A stretch of 64,000 nt of DNA from Gaiellaceae bacterium (GTDB lineage Bacteria > Actinomycetota > Thermoleophilia > Gaiellales > Gaiellaceae). A program made the position numbers and the translations under genes. The DNA is taken from positions 1 to 64,000 of the forward strand of contig JAJTCQ010000004.1 in the NCBI GenBank assembly GCA_021323315.1, in the 5' to 3' direction. Below are positions 7,931 to 16,461 of the stretch, in pieces; within the stretch, counting starts at the first letter, position 1, and every line of letters starts with the position of its first letter. The notes beneath the pieces were generated by a model. It was not told the DNA's origin, did not search any database, and saw nothing but the letters and a program-made list of their open reading frames with translations.

Positions 7931-8851
7931 ATGCAGCGGTCCCTTCCTGTGGCCGAGCGCCCGCGCCGTCCCGAGTGGATGAAGGTTCGGGCGCCGAGCT
8001 CCAGTTCGCGCTACTTCGAGGTGAAGGGGCTCATGCGCGAGGGTGGGCTGCACACGATCTGCGAGGAGGCTCGCTGCCCGAACATCGGCGAGTGCTGGGG
8101 GCGCGGGACGGCGACCTTCCAGATTCTCGGCGACACCTGCACGCGCGCGTGCCGGTACTGCTACGTGCACTCGGGCAAGCCCGACGGGCCACCAGATCCG
8201 CTCGAGCCGCTCAGGCTCGCCCAGGCCGCAGCGCAGATGAAGCTGTCGCACGTCGTCGTGACGTCCGTCGACCGCGACGACCTGCCCGATCGCGGTGCCG
8301 CGCACTACGCGGCGACGATCCGCGCGATCAAGCGCAAGCTGCCCGCCGCGAAGGTCGAGATCCTCACGCCGGACTTCCTCGACGTCGAGGAAGAGGCGCT
8401 CGGCACGGTGCTCGCCGCGCAACCGGAGGTCTTCAACCACAACATCGAGACCGTGCGCAGGCTGCACGCGAGGATGCGCGGAGCAAAGGCGAGCTACGAC
8501 AAGGCGCTCTGGCTGCTGGAGCGCGCCAAGGAGGTCGCCGACTACCCCGTGCTGACGAAGTCCGGGATCATCGTCGGGCTCGGCGAGACGAACGACGAGG
8601 TCGTCGACACGATGCGCGATCTCCGCGCGCACGGCGTCGACGTGGTCACCATCGGCCAGTACCTCCAACCCTCCCCGAAGCACGCGCAGATCGACCGTTG
8701 GGTTCATCCCGACGAGTTCCGCTGGTTCCGCGAGCAGGGCGAGAAACTGGGGTTCGGCTCGGTCTTCTCGGGTCCGCTCGTTCGCTCGTCGTACCGCGCG
8801 GACGAGCAGCGCCACGCGGCAGAGACCAGCCGCGGCGCCGTCGCGTACTAG
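7931..8851 (+). CDS. lipA: Lipoyl synthase LipA
   Basis: A 306-residue radical-SAM enzyme that inserts two sulfurs into protein-bound octanoate. All three signature elements are present: the auxiliary-cluster motif CEEARCPNIGEC (C-x4-C-x5-C), the radical-SAM motif CTRACRYC (C-x3-C-x2-C), and the C-terminal RSSY whose serine ligates the auxiliary cluster. Also seen are NHNIETV and QYLQPS. The ATG at 7931 lacks a Shine-Dalgarno and lies seven bases after a TAGACT box, suggesting its own leaderless transcript rather than readthrough from the lipB operon. A strong hairpin follows the stop codon. Confidence 0.96.
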   Translation: MQRSLPVAERPRRPEWMKVRAPSSSSRYFEVKGLMREGGLHTICEEARCPNIGECWGRGTATFQILGDTCTRACRYCYVHSGKPDGPPDPLEPLRLAQAAAQMKLSHVVVTSVDRDDLPDRGAAHYAATIRAIKRKLPAAKVEILTPDFLDVEEEALGTVLAAQPEVFNHNIETVRRLHARMRGAKASYDKALWLLERAKEVADYPVLTKSGIIVGLGETNDEVVDTMRDLRAHGVDVVTIGQYLQPSPKHAQIDRWVHPDEFRWFREQGEKLGFGSVFSGPLVRSSYRADEQRHAAETSRGAVAY

Positions 8852-8858
8852 GGCGAGT

Positions 8859-8892
8859 GACGAGGGGCCGCACGAAGCGGCGGCCCCTCGTC
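8859..8892. terminator. Bidirectional hairpin terminator between lipA and the subtilisin gene
   Basis: A perfect 13-base stem (GACGAGGGGCCGC / GCGGCCCCTCGTC) with an 8-base loop lies between two convergent genes, eight bases past the lipA stop. There is no T-tract, as with the other hairpins in this window. Confidence 0.7.
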
Positions 8893-8918
8893 GAGCTTAC
8901 GGCTGCTGCCCCGGGCGG

Positions 8919-11150
8919 CTACTTCGTCCGCGTGTACAGAGCAGCGTGTGCGACCTCTTCGCCGCCACTGAACACCTCGAGCCACGCCCAGTCGTCGGTG
9001 GTGTCGAAGCCACGAGGGACGCTCACGGTCACGCGGATCGTCGTGGTCGCCCCTGGAGCGAGCGTCACCGACGAAGGTGAGACCGTGTACGACGCGCCTC
9101 CCGCGAACGGATCGTCGATCGCGAACGTGAAGGTCGCCGAAGCACCCCGCAGGTTCTTGACCACGATCTGGTCCGTGCGGTTCTGTCCTGACCCCGACGG
9201 AACGGCTCCGTAGCCGATGCTGACCGGATCGAGCGAGATGCTCGCCCCGACGGCGTTCGCGGCGTTCAGGAGGCCTGCACCGACGATGTTCGGGTTGTCG
9301 ACGAACACCTCACCGGTCGCCGCATCCTTCAGCACGCCGCGAACGGCCGTGTTGACGATCGCCGAGCGGACGTCCGGCGCGGTCCACGTCGGATGCGCGT
9401 CGAGCACGAGCGCGGAAGCGCCCGCCACGTGCGGCGTCGCCATCGACGTGCCCTGGAAGAACGCCCAGCACGATGGCTCCGTCTGCTCGCACGCCCATGA
9501 CGGCTGCGAGCTCAGCACGTTCACGCCGGGAGCCACGACGTCCGGCTTGATCCGGAACTTCACGTCGGTCGGGCCCTCGCTCGAGAACCCGGCCATGATG
9601 TTGTCGTTGTCCGTGTTGAAGTAGTCGAGCCCGGCGACGATCGTCGTGGCGATGCCGTCGCCCTTCGCCTTCAGCGCGAGGCCGTCCACGAGCCCGAGCA
9701 TGTATGCCGGAACCGTTGGCTGCGCGGGCGTGCCATCGGAAGCCATCGCAGTCGGGTCTCCCGCCACGTTGTTCACGACGAGTACTGCGACCGCTCCTGC
9801 TGTCTGAGCGTTGCGGATCTTGGCCGAGAACGTGCAGGTGCCACGGGAGATGAGTGCGATCTCACCGGCGAGGCTGCCTGCGGGAAGTGCGGAGCAAGCC
9901 GTGGCGAGGCCCGTGACCGAGTTGGTCGCGCCCTCCGTCACGACGTCGAGTGGAGCCGTGAGGTCGTCCTCGACGGTCTCGAACTCGCCCGCCGCCGCGC
10001 CGTAGAGACCTCCGTCGGCCGTTCTCACCGGCGACCCGACGAAGTGCCCGACGCTGCTTGCGCCGACCGTGAGAGCGCGAGCGGCGAACCCCGGCGACTC
10101 GACCGTCTCGTCGCCCGGCCCCGAGTTCCCGGCCGCGACGGCGATGACCATGCCGGCGCGGTCGAACCGCTCGATCGCGTGGACGTAGATGTCCCGGGCT
10201 CCGTTGGAGCCGCCGCCAAGACTCATATTGGCCACGTCGAACCCGAGCTCGAACGCACGCTCGAGGCCGTTGAGGATGTCCTCCGAGCGTGCGCTCCCCG
10301 CGGTGCCGGGGAACACGTTGAAGTTCCCGAGCAGTGCGCGTGGCGCAACGCCCGACGGGTCGTACGGGATGTCGACCGGGCTTCCGGTCGCCGGATCGTC
10401 GATCCAGGCCAGCGTGTGCGCGTTGCACGCGGCCGTGCCCGCGACGTGGGTCCCGTGCCCGTTGACGTCGGACGTGTCGAGACCGTCCTTCGCCACCTTG
10501 TTCCCGAAGACCTCGGCGACGATGACCTTGTCGTTCGTCCCGCCGTTCACGGGATTGTCCGGAGCGTTCCCTTCCGGATAGCCGACGTCGCTGAAGCACG
10601 GGTGCCGGACGTCGATCCCCGTATCGATGATCGCGATCTTCACCCCGTCCCCGGCATTTGTGGGCGTCCCCGGCGAGACTGCGGTCCACGCCTGGAGCGC
10701 GCTGATCAGCGCCAGGTCGGGATCGCCGTCCGCCTGCGGAGTGAACAGAGTCTGGAACTGGGCCCGCACGACCTGAGGCGCAGAGCGGACGAGGTCGAGG
10801 TCGGCGCCGTTGAGGTCGACCGCGACGGCGTGAACTGCCGTGTCGTAGGTGCTCGTCACCCGGGCCTCGGGCACGTGCACGCGAAGCCACCGAACGAACC
10901 CGGCGCGGACCCGGGACAGCCCGGCGCGCTGCGTGCGGACGGCCTTGCTACTGAAGTCGATCCTGCCGCCCGGAGCCGCCTTCGTTGTGGCGGCGACTGT
11001 CAGCGGAGCGCCGCGAAGCTCCACGAGCGCAGAGCCTCCATCGACGGTCGCTGCGGCAGCGGTGCTCCCGGCGACTCCTGCGCCTGCGCCGAGGACCACG
11101 ACGAGCGCGATCGCCGACAGCACGACGACCGCAGTGCGTATGCGGTGCAT
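8919..11150 (-). CDS. Secreted subtilisin-like serine protease (S8) with PA and C-terminal beta domains
   Basis: A 743-residue preproprotease. A signal peptide (MHRIRTAVVVLSAIALVVVL, cleavage after the Ala-rich stretch near residue 34) leads to an I9-like propeptide (about 40-135). The catalytic triad is complete: Asp176 in AIIDTGID, His232 in NGHGTHVAG, Ser569 in GTSMATPHVAG, with the oxyanion AAGNSGP motif. A PA domain (RGTCTFSAKIRNA...VLVVNN) is inserted before the serine. The last about 110 residues form an immunoglobulin/Fn3-like domain of the type found in cell-wall or secreted subtilases. The start is the ATG at 11148-11150, with AAAAGGGGG upstream; an open frame further upstream adds no signal sequence. 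It begins a block of exported enzymes. Confidence 0.93.
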   Translation of the reverse strand: MHRIRTAVVVLSAIALVVVLGAGAGVAGSTAAAATVDGGSALVELRGAPLTVAATTKAAPGGRIDFSSKAVRTQRAGLSRVRAGFVRWLRVHVPEARVTSTYDTAVHAVAVDLNGADLDLVRSAPQVVRAQFQTLFTPQADGDPDLALISALQAWTAVSPGTPTNAGDGVKIAIIDTGIDVRHPCFSDVGYPEGNAPDNPVNGGTNDKVIVAEVFGNKVAKDGLDTSDVNGHGTHVAGTAACNAHTLAWIDDPATGSPVDIPYDPSGVAPRALLGNFNVFPGTAGSARSEDILNGLERAFELGFDVANMSLGGGSNGARDIYVHAIERFDRAGMVIAVAAGNSGPGDETVESPGFAARALTVGASSVGHFVGSPVRTADGGLYGAAAGEFETVEDDLTAPLDVVTEGATNSVTGLATACSALPAGSLAGEIALISRGTCTFSAKIRNAQTAGAVAVLVVNNVAGDPTAMASDGTPAQPTVPAYMLGLVDGLALKAKGDGIATTIVAGLDYFNTDNDNIMAGFSSEGPTDVKFRIKPDVVAPGVNVLSSQPSWACEQTEPSCWAFFQGTSMATPHVAGASALVLDAHPTWTAPDVRSAIVNTAVRGVLKDAATGEVFVDNPNIVGAGLLNAANAVGASISLDPVSIGYGAVPSGSGQNRTDQIVVKNLRGASATFTFAIDDPFAGGASYTVSPSSVTLAPGATTTIRVTVSVPRGFDTTDDWAWLEVFSGGEEVAHAALYTRTK

Positions 11151-11245
11151 ACATCCCCCTTTTCTCGTTTTCTCTCCCACTGGGCACGGCGAATGCCGCA
11201 TCGCCGGTTGTACCCCTGCTTGCACGACTTGAATCACGGATAGCT

Positions 11246-11277
11246 GGCGCCACGCCGTGAAGGCCCGGCGTGGCGCC
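11246..11277 (-). terminator. Hairpin terminator after the glycoside hydrolase gene
   Basis: A perfect 12-base stem (GGCGCCACGCCG / CGGCGTGGCGCC) with an 8-base loop lies 14 bases past the stop codon of the glycoside hydrolase gene. There is no T-tract. Confidence 0.6.
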
Positions 11278-11291
11278 GTCCCCTGGTGGGC

Positions 11292-12704
11292 CTACGACCC
11301 CCGGATCGTGACGCGGCGCGTGAGCCTCTCGCCGTTGATGTCGTTCAGCTCGAACGTGGCCGTATAGGACGCCTTCTTGGCGACCCTGAACCCGCCGAGA
11401 CGGAAGTTGATCGTGCAGTCCGCCTGCAGCGGTGCGGCACGCTGGCCGACGTCGACCAGCCGACCGCCGACCCTCACGCGCCAGGTGACGCCGATCGTCT
11501 CACCCCTCGAATCGACGACGCAGAACCGCCTCGCGTGCAGCGTCACGGCCGGAGAGGCGGCGCCGCGCCGGAACGCCAGCACGGCATTTCGGGCATCGAG
11601 CGGCCGCGCCGCCGACGAGAACCTCGACGGTGTGGAACCTTTGCTGACGCCCGTCCGGGTGTAGAGCCCCGACTCCCAGGGCTGTCCCGGATCGTCCTGG
11701 TACACGAACCAGATGAACATCGACACGAACGGGTACGTGCGGGCGATCGCGATCGCCTCGCGCAGGTAGGCGGCCTGCTTCGAGTACGGCACGCCGAAGG
11801 CATCCTGCGGCTTCGTCTCGTGCCCGTACTCGGTGACCCAGATCGGAACGCTCTTGCGCGTGAAGAGACGCGAGAGATTCTTCTCGAGGTCGGGCAGCGA
11901 GCCGAGCGTGACGTTCGGCCATCTGACCTTCTGCGAGGGCTTCAGGTTAGGCCGGAACGGGTACGGATGGTGCGCCCAGGCGTCGAACTTCAGTCGCGGG
12001 TTGGCTCTCGCCAACGCCTCCAGGAAGCGCCCCGGAGAATGGACCGGGCGAACGCCCGAGGGGTTGTCGGTCCCGCGCGCCGACGTCTCACCGATCGCGA
12101 CGAGGGCGCGCGGGTTCCCCGCCTTGATCCCCTCGTACCCCGCGGCGTAGAGGCGGGCGTAGTTCCTCGGTGCGACCGAGCGGCCTCGCCCGTCGAACTG
12201 CGGAGCGAGGAAGACCTGCAGGTTCGGCTCGTTCCAGACCGACCAGAACCGGACGAAGGGGTACCCGTCGAAGCGTCCGGAGTAGCGCGAAGCGATCGCC
12301 CGCGCGAAGGCCGTGAAGTCGCCGAGGCGCCGCGGCATGACGTTCGGCGTCTTCCCGCCGTTTGCCCAGCGCGGCGTCCCCACGAGCGAGAGGAGCACCT
12401 CCATGTCCTGCTCCTGCGCGGTGCGAATCGCATCGTCGAGGTCGTCGAAGTTGTAGGCCGGATCGAACGGATCCGACGGGAGCGCGGGGCGTTGCCGCGC
12501 GGTCTGGTCCCAGTGCACCAGGAGCCGCATCACCGATGCCCCCTGGCTCGCGGAGGACTCGATCCGACTGGCGCGGTCATCGACCCAGCGGAAGCTCGGG
12601 TCGTCGTGGAATCCGATCCACATCCGCTCTGCCGCATGTGCGGCCGGCGCGGCCAGCGCGGCTGCGGCAAAGAGCACGAAGGCGAAGCGAAGTATTCCTC
12701 TCAC
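11292..12704 (-). CDS. Secreted glycoside hydrolase, clan GH-A fold
   Basis: A protein of about 470 residues with a signal peptide (RGILRFAFVLFAAAALAAPA, cleavage near HAA) and a (beta/alpha)8 hydrolase domain. The acid/base glutamate is in FWSVWNEPN (Glu159) and the probable nucleophile in PIWVTEYGHE, about 120 residues later, the spacing expected of clan GH-A (GH5/GH39/GH53-like) retaining enzymes. The last 110 residues look like a beta-sandwich. The Shine-Dalgarno AAGGAGG sits only one base from the ATG at 12710; the GTG two codons later (12704) has a 7-base spacing and is the better start, so I used it. Substrate is not evident. Confidence 0.85.
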   Translation of the reverse strand: MRGILRFAFVLFAAAALAAPAAHAAERMWIGFHDDPSFRWVDDRASRIESSASQGASVMRLLVHWDQTARQRPALPSDPFDPAYNFDDLDDAIRTAQEQDMEVLLSLVGTPRWANGGKTPNVMPRRLGDFTAFARAIASRYSGRFDGYPFVRFWSVWNEPNLQVFLAPQFDGRGRSVAPRNYARLYAAGYEGIKAGNPRALVAIGETSARGTDNPSGVRPVHSPGRFLEALARANPRLKFDAWAHHPYPFRPNLKPSQKVRWPNVTLGSLPDLEKNLSRLFTRKSVPIWVTEYGHETKPQDAFGVPYSKQAAYLREAIAIARTYPFVSMFIWFVYQDDPGQPWESGLYTRTGVSKGSTPSRFSSAARPLDARNAVLAFRRGAASPAVTLHARRFCVVDSRGETIGVTWRVRVGGRLVDVGQRAAPLQADCTINFRLGGFRVAKKASYTATFELNDINGERLTRRVTIRGS

Positions 12705-12887
12705 GGGCATTCCTCCTTGCGATCGGGGTCTGCACGACACGTGCAGCGGCACAAGGCGTTCCGCAGATCGAGAATCTGCACGGAGCAGACGCTCGATCGC
12801 GGGAGTCGAAGACGGGGTTCGGCCCACCGTAGCGACTCGCATGTGAGGGTTCCGTAAGTAGAGCGTCGGATCGCGTACCTTGAGGAG

Positions 12888-13862
12888 GTGCTCCGGTGCG
12901 TCGCGATCGCGATCGCCGTTCTCGTCGCCGCCTCGGTAGCCGGCTCCGCCGCCGGAGGCGAGAGCCAGCTCCGCGTCCGCGAGTTTCCCCTCCGGGGCGG
13001 CACGCATCCGCACGACGTCGCTCCTGCCCGCGACGGCGGCATCTGGTACACGGCGCAGCACACGGGCCAGCTCGGCTGGCTGAACCCGCGGACCGGGAAG
13101 TCCCGGCTCACACGACTCGGCAACGGCTCGGCACCGCACGGCGTCATCGTCGGGCCGGACGGGGCGCCGTGGATAACGGACGGTGGCCTGAACGCCATCG
13201 TGCGAGTCGATCCCCGCACGCGGAAGGTTCGTCGCTTCGCGCTACCGCGAGGCAGCGCCTACGCAAACCTCAACACGGCGACCTTCGATCGGCGAGGTGT
13301 GCTGTGGTTCACCGGGCAGAGCGGGATCTACGGCCGCCTCGACCCGAAGGCCGGCAAGGTGCGCGTGTTTCGGGCGCCGCGCGGAGAAGGCCCCTACGGG
13401 ATCACGACGACGCCGTCCGGAGACGTGTACTACGCCTCGCTCGCCGGGAGCTACCTCGGTCGAATCGATGTGCGTACCGGGCGGGCGACCGTGCTGCGCC
13501 CGCCGACCGCGGGTCAGGGCGCACGGCGCGCCTGGTCGGACTCCAGCGGCCGGATCTGGATCAGCGAGTGGAATGTTGGCAGGGTCGGCATGTACAACCC
13601 GCGCACGAAGCGGTGGCGGGAGTGGCGCGTCCCCGGCTCGAATCCGATGATCTACGCCGTCTACGTCGACGAGTTCGACATGGTCTGGCTCACCGACTTC
13701 GGCGCCAATGCGCTCTGGCGGTTCGACCCGAGCACGGGCAGGTTCGAGAAGGTCGCGCTGCCGACTGCCGACGCCGCGGTGCGCCAACTCCTCGGCCGAC
13801 GGGGAGAGGTCTGGGGGGCGGAGTCCGGCACCGACAAGCTCGTCGTCGTCTCGACGCGCTGA
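12888..13862 (+). CDS. Secreted beta-propeller, streptogramin lyase (Vgb)-like
   Basis: A 324-residue protein with a hydrophobic signal peptide (RCVAIAIAVLVAASVAGSAAG) and about six repeats of the type HDVAPARDGGIWYTAQHTGQ...RxDPRTGKxRxF, the repeat unit of virginiamycin B lyase-like seven-bladed propellers. Export and the lack of an obvious resistance context make true streptogramin lyase activity doubtful; many relatives of this fold are sugar- or ligand-binding sensors. Start is the GTG at 12888 overlapping a GAGGAGG ribosome-binding site very closely; no other in-frame start is available. A terminator follows. Confidence 0.8.
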   Translation: MLRCVAIAIAVLVAASVAGSAAGGESQLRVREFPLRGGTHPHDVAPARDGGIWYTAQHTGQLGWLNPRTGKSRLTRLGNGSAPHGVIVGPDGAPWITDGGLNAIVRVDPRTRKVRRFALPRGSAYANLNTATFDRRGVLWFTGQSGIYGRLDPKAGKVRVFRAPRGEGPYGITTTPSGDVYYASLAGSYLGRIDVRTGRATVLRPPTAGQGARRAWSDSSGRIWISEWNVGRVGMYNPRTKRWREWRVPGSNPMIYAVYVDEFDMVWLTDFGANALWRFDPSTGRFEKVALPTADAAVRQLLGRRGEVWGAESGTDKLVVVSTR

Positions 13863-13867
13863 ACGAG

Positions 13868-13893
13868 GAAGGGCCGCCCGAGGGCGGCCCTTC
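13868..13893 (+). terminator. Rho-independent terminator after the Vgb-like gene
   Basis: An 11-base perfect stem (GAAGGGCCGCC / GGCGGCCCTTC) with a 4-base loop CGAG, followed by GTTTCCTTC, begins five bases past the stop codon. It lies between convergent genes and may serve both. Confidence 0.8.
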
Positions 13894-13921
13894 GTTTCCT
13901 TCAAGCGGGTCCGTTTTCAGC

Positions 13922-14761
13922 TCACGAAGGCGCTAGCCCGAACGTCGCCAGCCACGTGAGATCGTCCGGCTGGTCGACACGGTACGCGCCGTTGTGTCCC
14001 TTGCATGTGTCCGTCGTGCCGAACGACGTGACTCCTCCGACCACGTTCGACGTGCCGATGAAGTTCGGCCCGCCGGAGTCCCCGAAGCACGTGCCGCCCC
14101 GCTTCGCATCGAACGACGTCGTGAACGCGAAGTCCCCGACGAAGCCGTTGTCGATGCCCATGAGCCGCGGGTGAGCGACCATGCGGATCCGCAGCGCCTC
14201 GTCCTTGAATGCCGCGGCATCCGGGAAGCTCTTCTGGAGGCCATAGCCGACAGCCGTCAGTGACGCATGCTTCGGCAGGTCGCTGAGCTCACCTTCCGAC
14301 GGAAGCGCACCGAACCCCCTGCCGGTGACCGGCGCACTGAGCGTGACCACGCCGAGGTCGTGCAGGAAGAACGCATTCGGGTCGTACTGCGGATGTGTGT
14401 GCGGAGCACCTGCGGCGTCACCGGTGCACGGGTAGCCCGTGATGCCGGCGCACGGATTCGGGCCTGCCGCTGGGTAGCCCGTCCCAAGCGGGATCCCGGT
14501 CGGAAGGCCCGAGGAGAAGAAGATCACGGCGCTCGCCGCCGGCGCCTCCGTGCAGTGGCCGGCCACCATGAACACCGTCGATGACATGAGCGTGCCGGAG
14601 CACCGCCAGAGCGGAACGCCCGCAGCGTTCTTCGCGACCATCAGGCCGACGTACGGATGGCCCTCGCCGTCGGGCTCACCGTTGGTGATCGCCCCAGCCG
14701 GGACGATCCCGATTGCCAGCGCGGTTGCGAGTACCGCGCTCAGCGCTAGAAGCTTTCCCAT
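13922..14761 (-). CDS. Secreted trypsin-like serine protease (S1)
   Basis: A 279-residue protein with signal peptide MGKLLALSAVLATALAIGIV (cleavage near PAGA-ITNG, the new N-terminus resembling the IxGG activation site of trypsins). The triad is complete: His in VAGHC, Asp in HDLGVVTL, Ser in CFGDSGGP. Six or more cysteines are arranged for disulfides. ATG at 14759-14761 has an AAGGGGAG ribosome-binding site. It converges with the Vgb-like gene and is the second secreted protease of this block. Confidence 0.92.
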   Translation of the reverse strand: MGKLLALSAVLATALAIGIVPAGAITNGEPDGEGHPYVGLMVAKNAAGVPLWRCSGTLMSSTVFMVAGHCTEAPAASAVIFFSSGLPTGIPLGTGYPAAGPNPCAGITGYPCTGDAAGAPHTHPQYDPNAFFLHDLGVVTLSAPVTGRGFGALPSEGELSDLPKHASLTAVGYGLQKSFPDAAAFKDEALRIRMVAHPRLMGIDNGFVGDFAFTTSFDAKRGGTCFGDSGGPNFIGTSNVVGGVTSFGTTDTCKGHNGAYRVDQPDDLTWLATFGLAPS

Positions 14762-14844
14762 ATCTCCCCTTCTGCTCGCGCCCGGCCTGTCCGGGCGACG
14801 CATTGACCCTATCCATATCCGGCGGTTGGGAAACTCAGAACAGT

Positions 14845-16173
14845 TCAGCCGTGCGGCTTGGCCATCCGGTCGTAGTCGAGCGCCTGATCGAGCGTGGCCT
14901 CGTCAACGCCGGCCTCGCGGGCGACCTCCCGCAACGGCCGGCCCGACGCCGTCGCCTCCTTCACGATCTCCGACGCCTTGTCGTAGCCGATGTACGGATT
15001 GAGCGCCGTAGCGGCGGAGAGCGTGCTCTCGGCGTACTGCTCGTTTCGCTCGCGGTTCGCCTCGACCCCGTCGACGCACTTCTCGGCGAGCATTCGGGAC
15101 GCGCTTGCGAGGAGGCCGATCGACTGCAGAAGGTTGCGGGCCAACAGCGGGACGTAGACGTTGAGCTCGAAGTGGCCGCCCATCCCTCCGACCGTGATGG
15201 TCGTGTCGTTGCCGATCACCTGAGCCGCGACCTGCGTGACGACCTCGGGAATGACCGGGTTCACCTTCCCGGGCATGATCGAGCTGCCCTTCTGCAGTTC
15301 GGGGAGGAAGATCTCGGTAAGCCCTGCACGCGGACCCGAGCCCATGAGCCGGAGATCGTTCGCGATCTTCGTGAGCGACACCGCGACGACCTTCAGCGCG
15401 CCCGAGGCCTCGACGAGGCCGTCCCGGGCGGCCTGCGCCTCGAAGTGGTCGGCGGGGGCGGAGATCGTCAGACCCGTGTCGGCGGAGAGATGGTCGCGCA
15501 CGCGGGCGGCGAACTCTGGATGGGTGTTCAGCCCCGTGCCGGTCGCAGTGCCTCCGAGCGGGATCTGGCCGAGACGCGGCATCGCGTCCTCGACCCTGGC
15601 GATGCCCTGACGAACCTGCGCCGCATACCCGGCGAATTCCTGGCCGAGCGTCACCGGAACGGCGTCCATGAGATGCGTCCGGCCCGACTTCACGACGTCG
15701 TCGAACTCAGCGGCCTTGCGCTCGAGCGACTCGGCGAGCAGCGTCAGCGCGGGCAGGAGGTCGCTCGCGATCTCGCCGAGCGCGGCGAGGTGCACCGCGG
15801 ACGGAAAGACGTCGTTCGACGACTGGCCCATGTTGACGTGATCGTTCGGATGCACCCCTTCGCCCGCCAGCGTCGCGATCACCTCGTTCGCGTTCATGTT
15901 GGAGCTCGTGCCGGACCCGGTCTGGAAGACATCGATGGGGAATTGGTCGTCGAACTGGCCCTCCGCGATGCGGTCGCCTGCCGCAGCGATGCGGTCGGCG
16001 AGGTCGCGGTCGAGCAGCTCGAGATCGGCGTTCGCGCGCGCCGCGGCGGCCTTGATTCGTCCGAGCCACCGGGCCACGGGAACCGGAATCGGCTCGCCGG
16101 AGACGGGGAAGTTCGCTATCGCCTTCTCGGTCTCCACGCCCCAGAGCGCCTTCTTCTCGGTCGCCTCCGTCAC
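14845..16173 (-). CDS. fumC: Fumarate hydratase, class II (FumC)
   Basis: A 442-residue aspartase/fumarase-superfamily enzyme with the signature GSSIMPGKVNP carrying the catalytic serine loop, the substrate-site block QTGSGTSSNMNANEV, SGRTHLMDAVPVTLGQE, and GGTATGTGLN. It interconverts fumarate and malate in the cytosolic citric acid cycle. The start is GTG at 16171-16173; the N-terminus is about 15 residues shorter than usual, lacking the RxExDxxG strand that precedes ALWGxxT in most family members. A TAGACT box seven bases upstream of the GTG supports this start as a leaderless one. Confidence 0.93.
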   Translation of the reverse strand: MTEATEKKALWGVETEKAIANFPVSGEPIPVPVARWLGRIKAAAARANADLELLDRDLADRIAAAGDRIAEGQFDDQFPIDVFQTGSGTSSNMNANEVIATLAGEGVHPNDHVNMGQSSNDVFPSAVHLAALGEIASDLLPALTLLAESLERKAAEFDDVVKSGRTHLMDAVPVTLGQEFAGYAAQVRQGIARVEDAMPRLGQIPLGGTATGTGLNTHPEFAARVRDHLSADTGLTISAPADHFEAQAARDGLVEASGALKVVAVSLTKIANDLRLMGSGPRAGLTEIFLPELQKGSSIMPGKVNPVIPEVVTQVAAQVIGNDTTITVGGMGGHFELNVYVPLLARNLLQSIGLLASASRMLAEKCVDGVEANRERNEQYAESTLSAATALNPYIGYDKASEIVKEATASGRPLREVAREAGVDEATLDQALDYDRMAKPHG

Positions 16174-16180
16174 CGCGGCG

Positions 16181-16186
16181 AGTCTA
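16181..16186 (-). promoter_or_regulatory. -10-like box for fumC (leaderless start)
   Basis: On the minus strand TAGACT ends seven bases before the fumC GTG. It is identical in sequence and spacing to the box before lipA. No -35 element is recognisable. The remaining divergent gap up to 16461 shows only a GGAGGGGG ribosome-binding site for the oxidase gene. Confidence 0.5.
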
Positions 16187-16461
16187 GCTCCGTCACGTCC
16201 GACTCCTCGCGGTGAGCGAGCTCACGGTCGGAGATGCGCGGGCGCTGTGGGGAAGCAGCCGACACGTACCTCAGCGCGCGCGCATCCGTGCGGCCGTCCG
16301 CGGCGGCACGCTCGCGTGATCACAGGCTGAGGGGCCCGCTCACGGCCTGCGGGGACTCCGCAGCTCGAATGCGTGGAATGTCCCTTGGAATCGCGCGATC
16401 CTCCTGGGAGAATCCGGAACAACCGGCCCGGGGGCCGGGGTTGATCGGGAGGGGGTACACG

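Noticed and set aside
12888-13862. Streptogramin (antibiotic) resistance gene
   Set aside because: The propeller resembles virginiamycin B lyase but is exported and sits among secreted enzymes; resistance cannot be claimed.
16222-16461. Possible small genes in the fumC/oxidase divergent gap
   Set aside because: Frames of about 60 codons exist but have no ribosome-binding site, no coding composition and no recognisable product.
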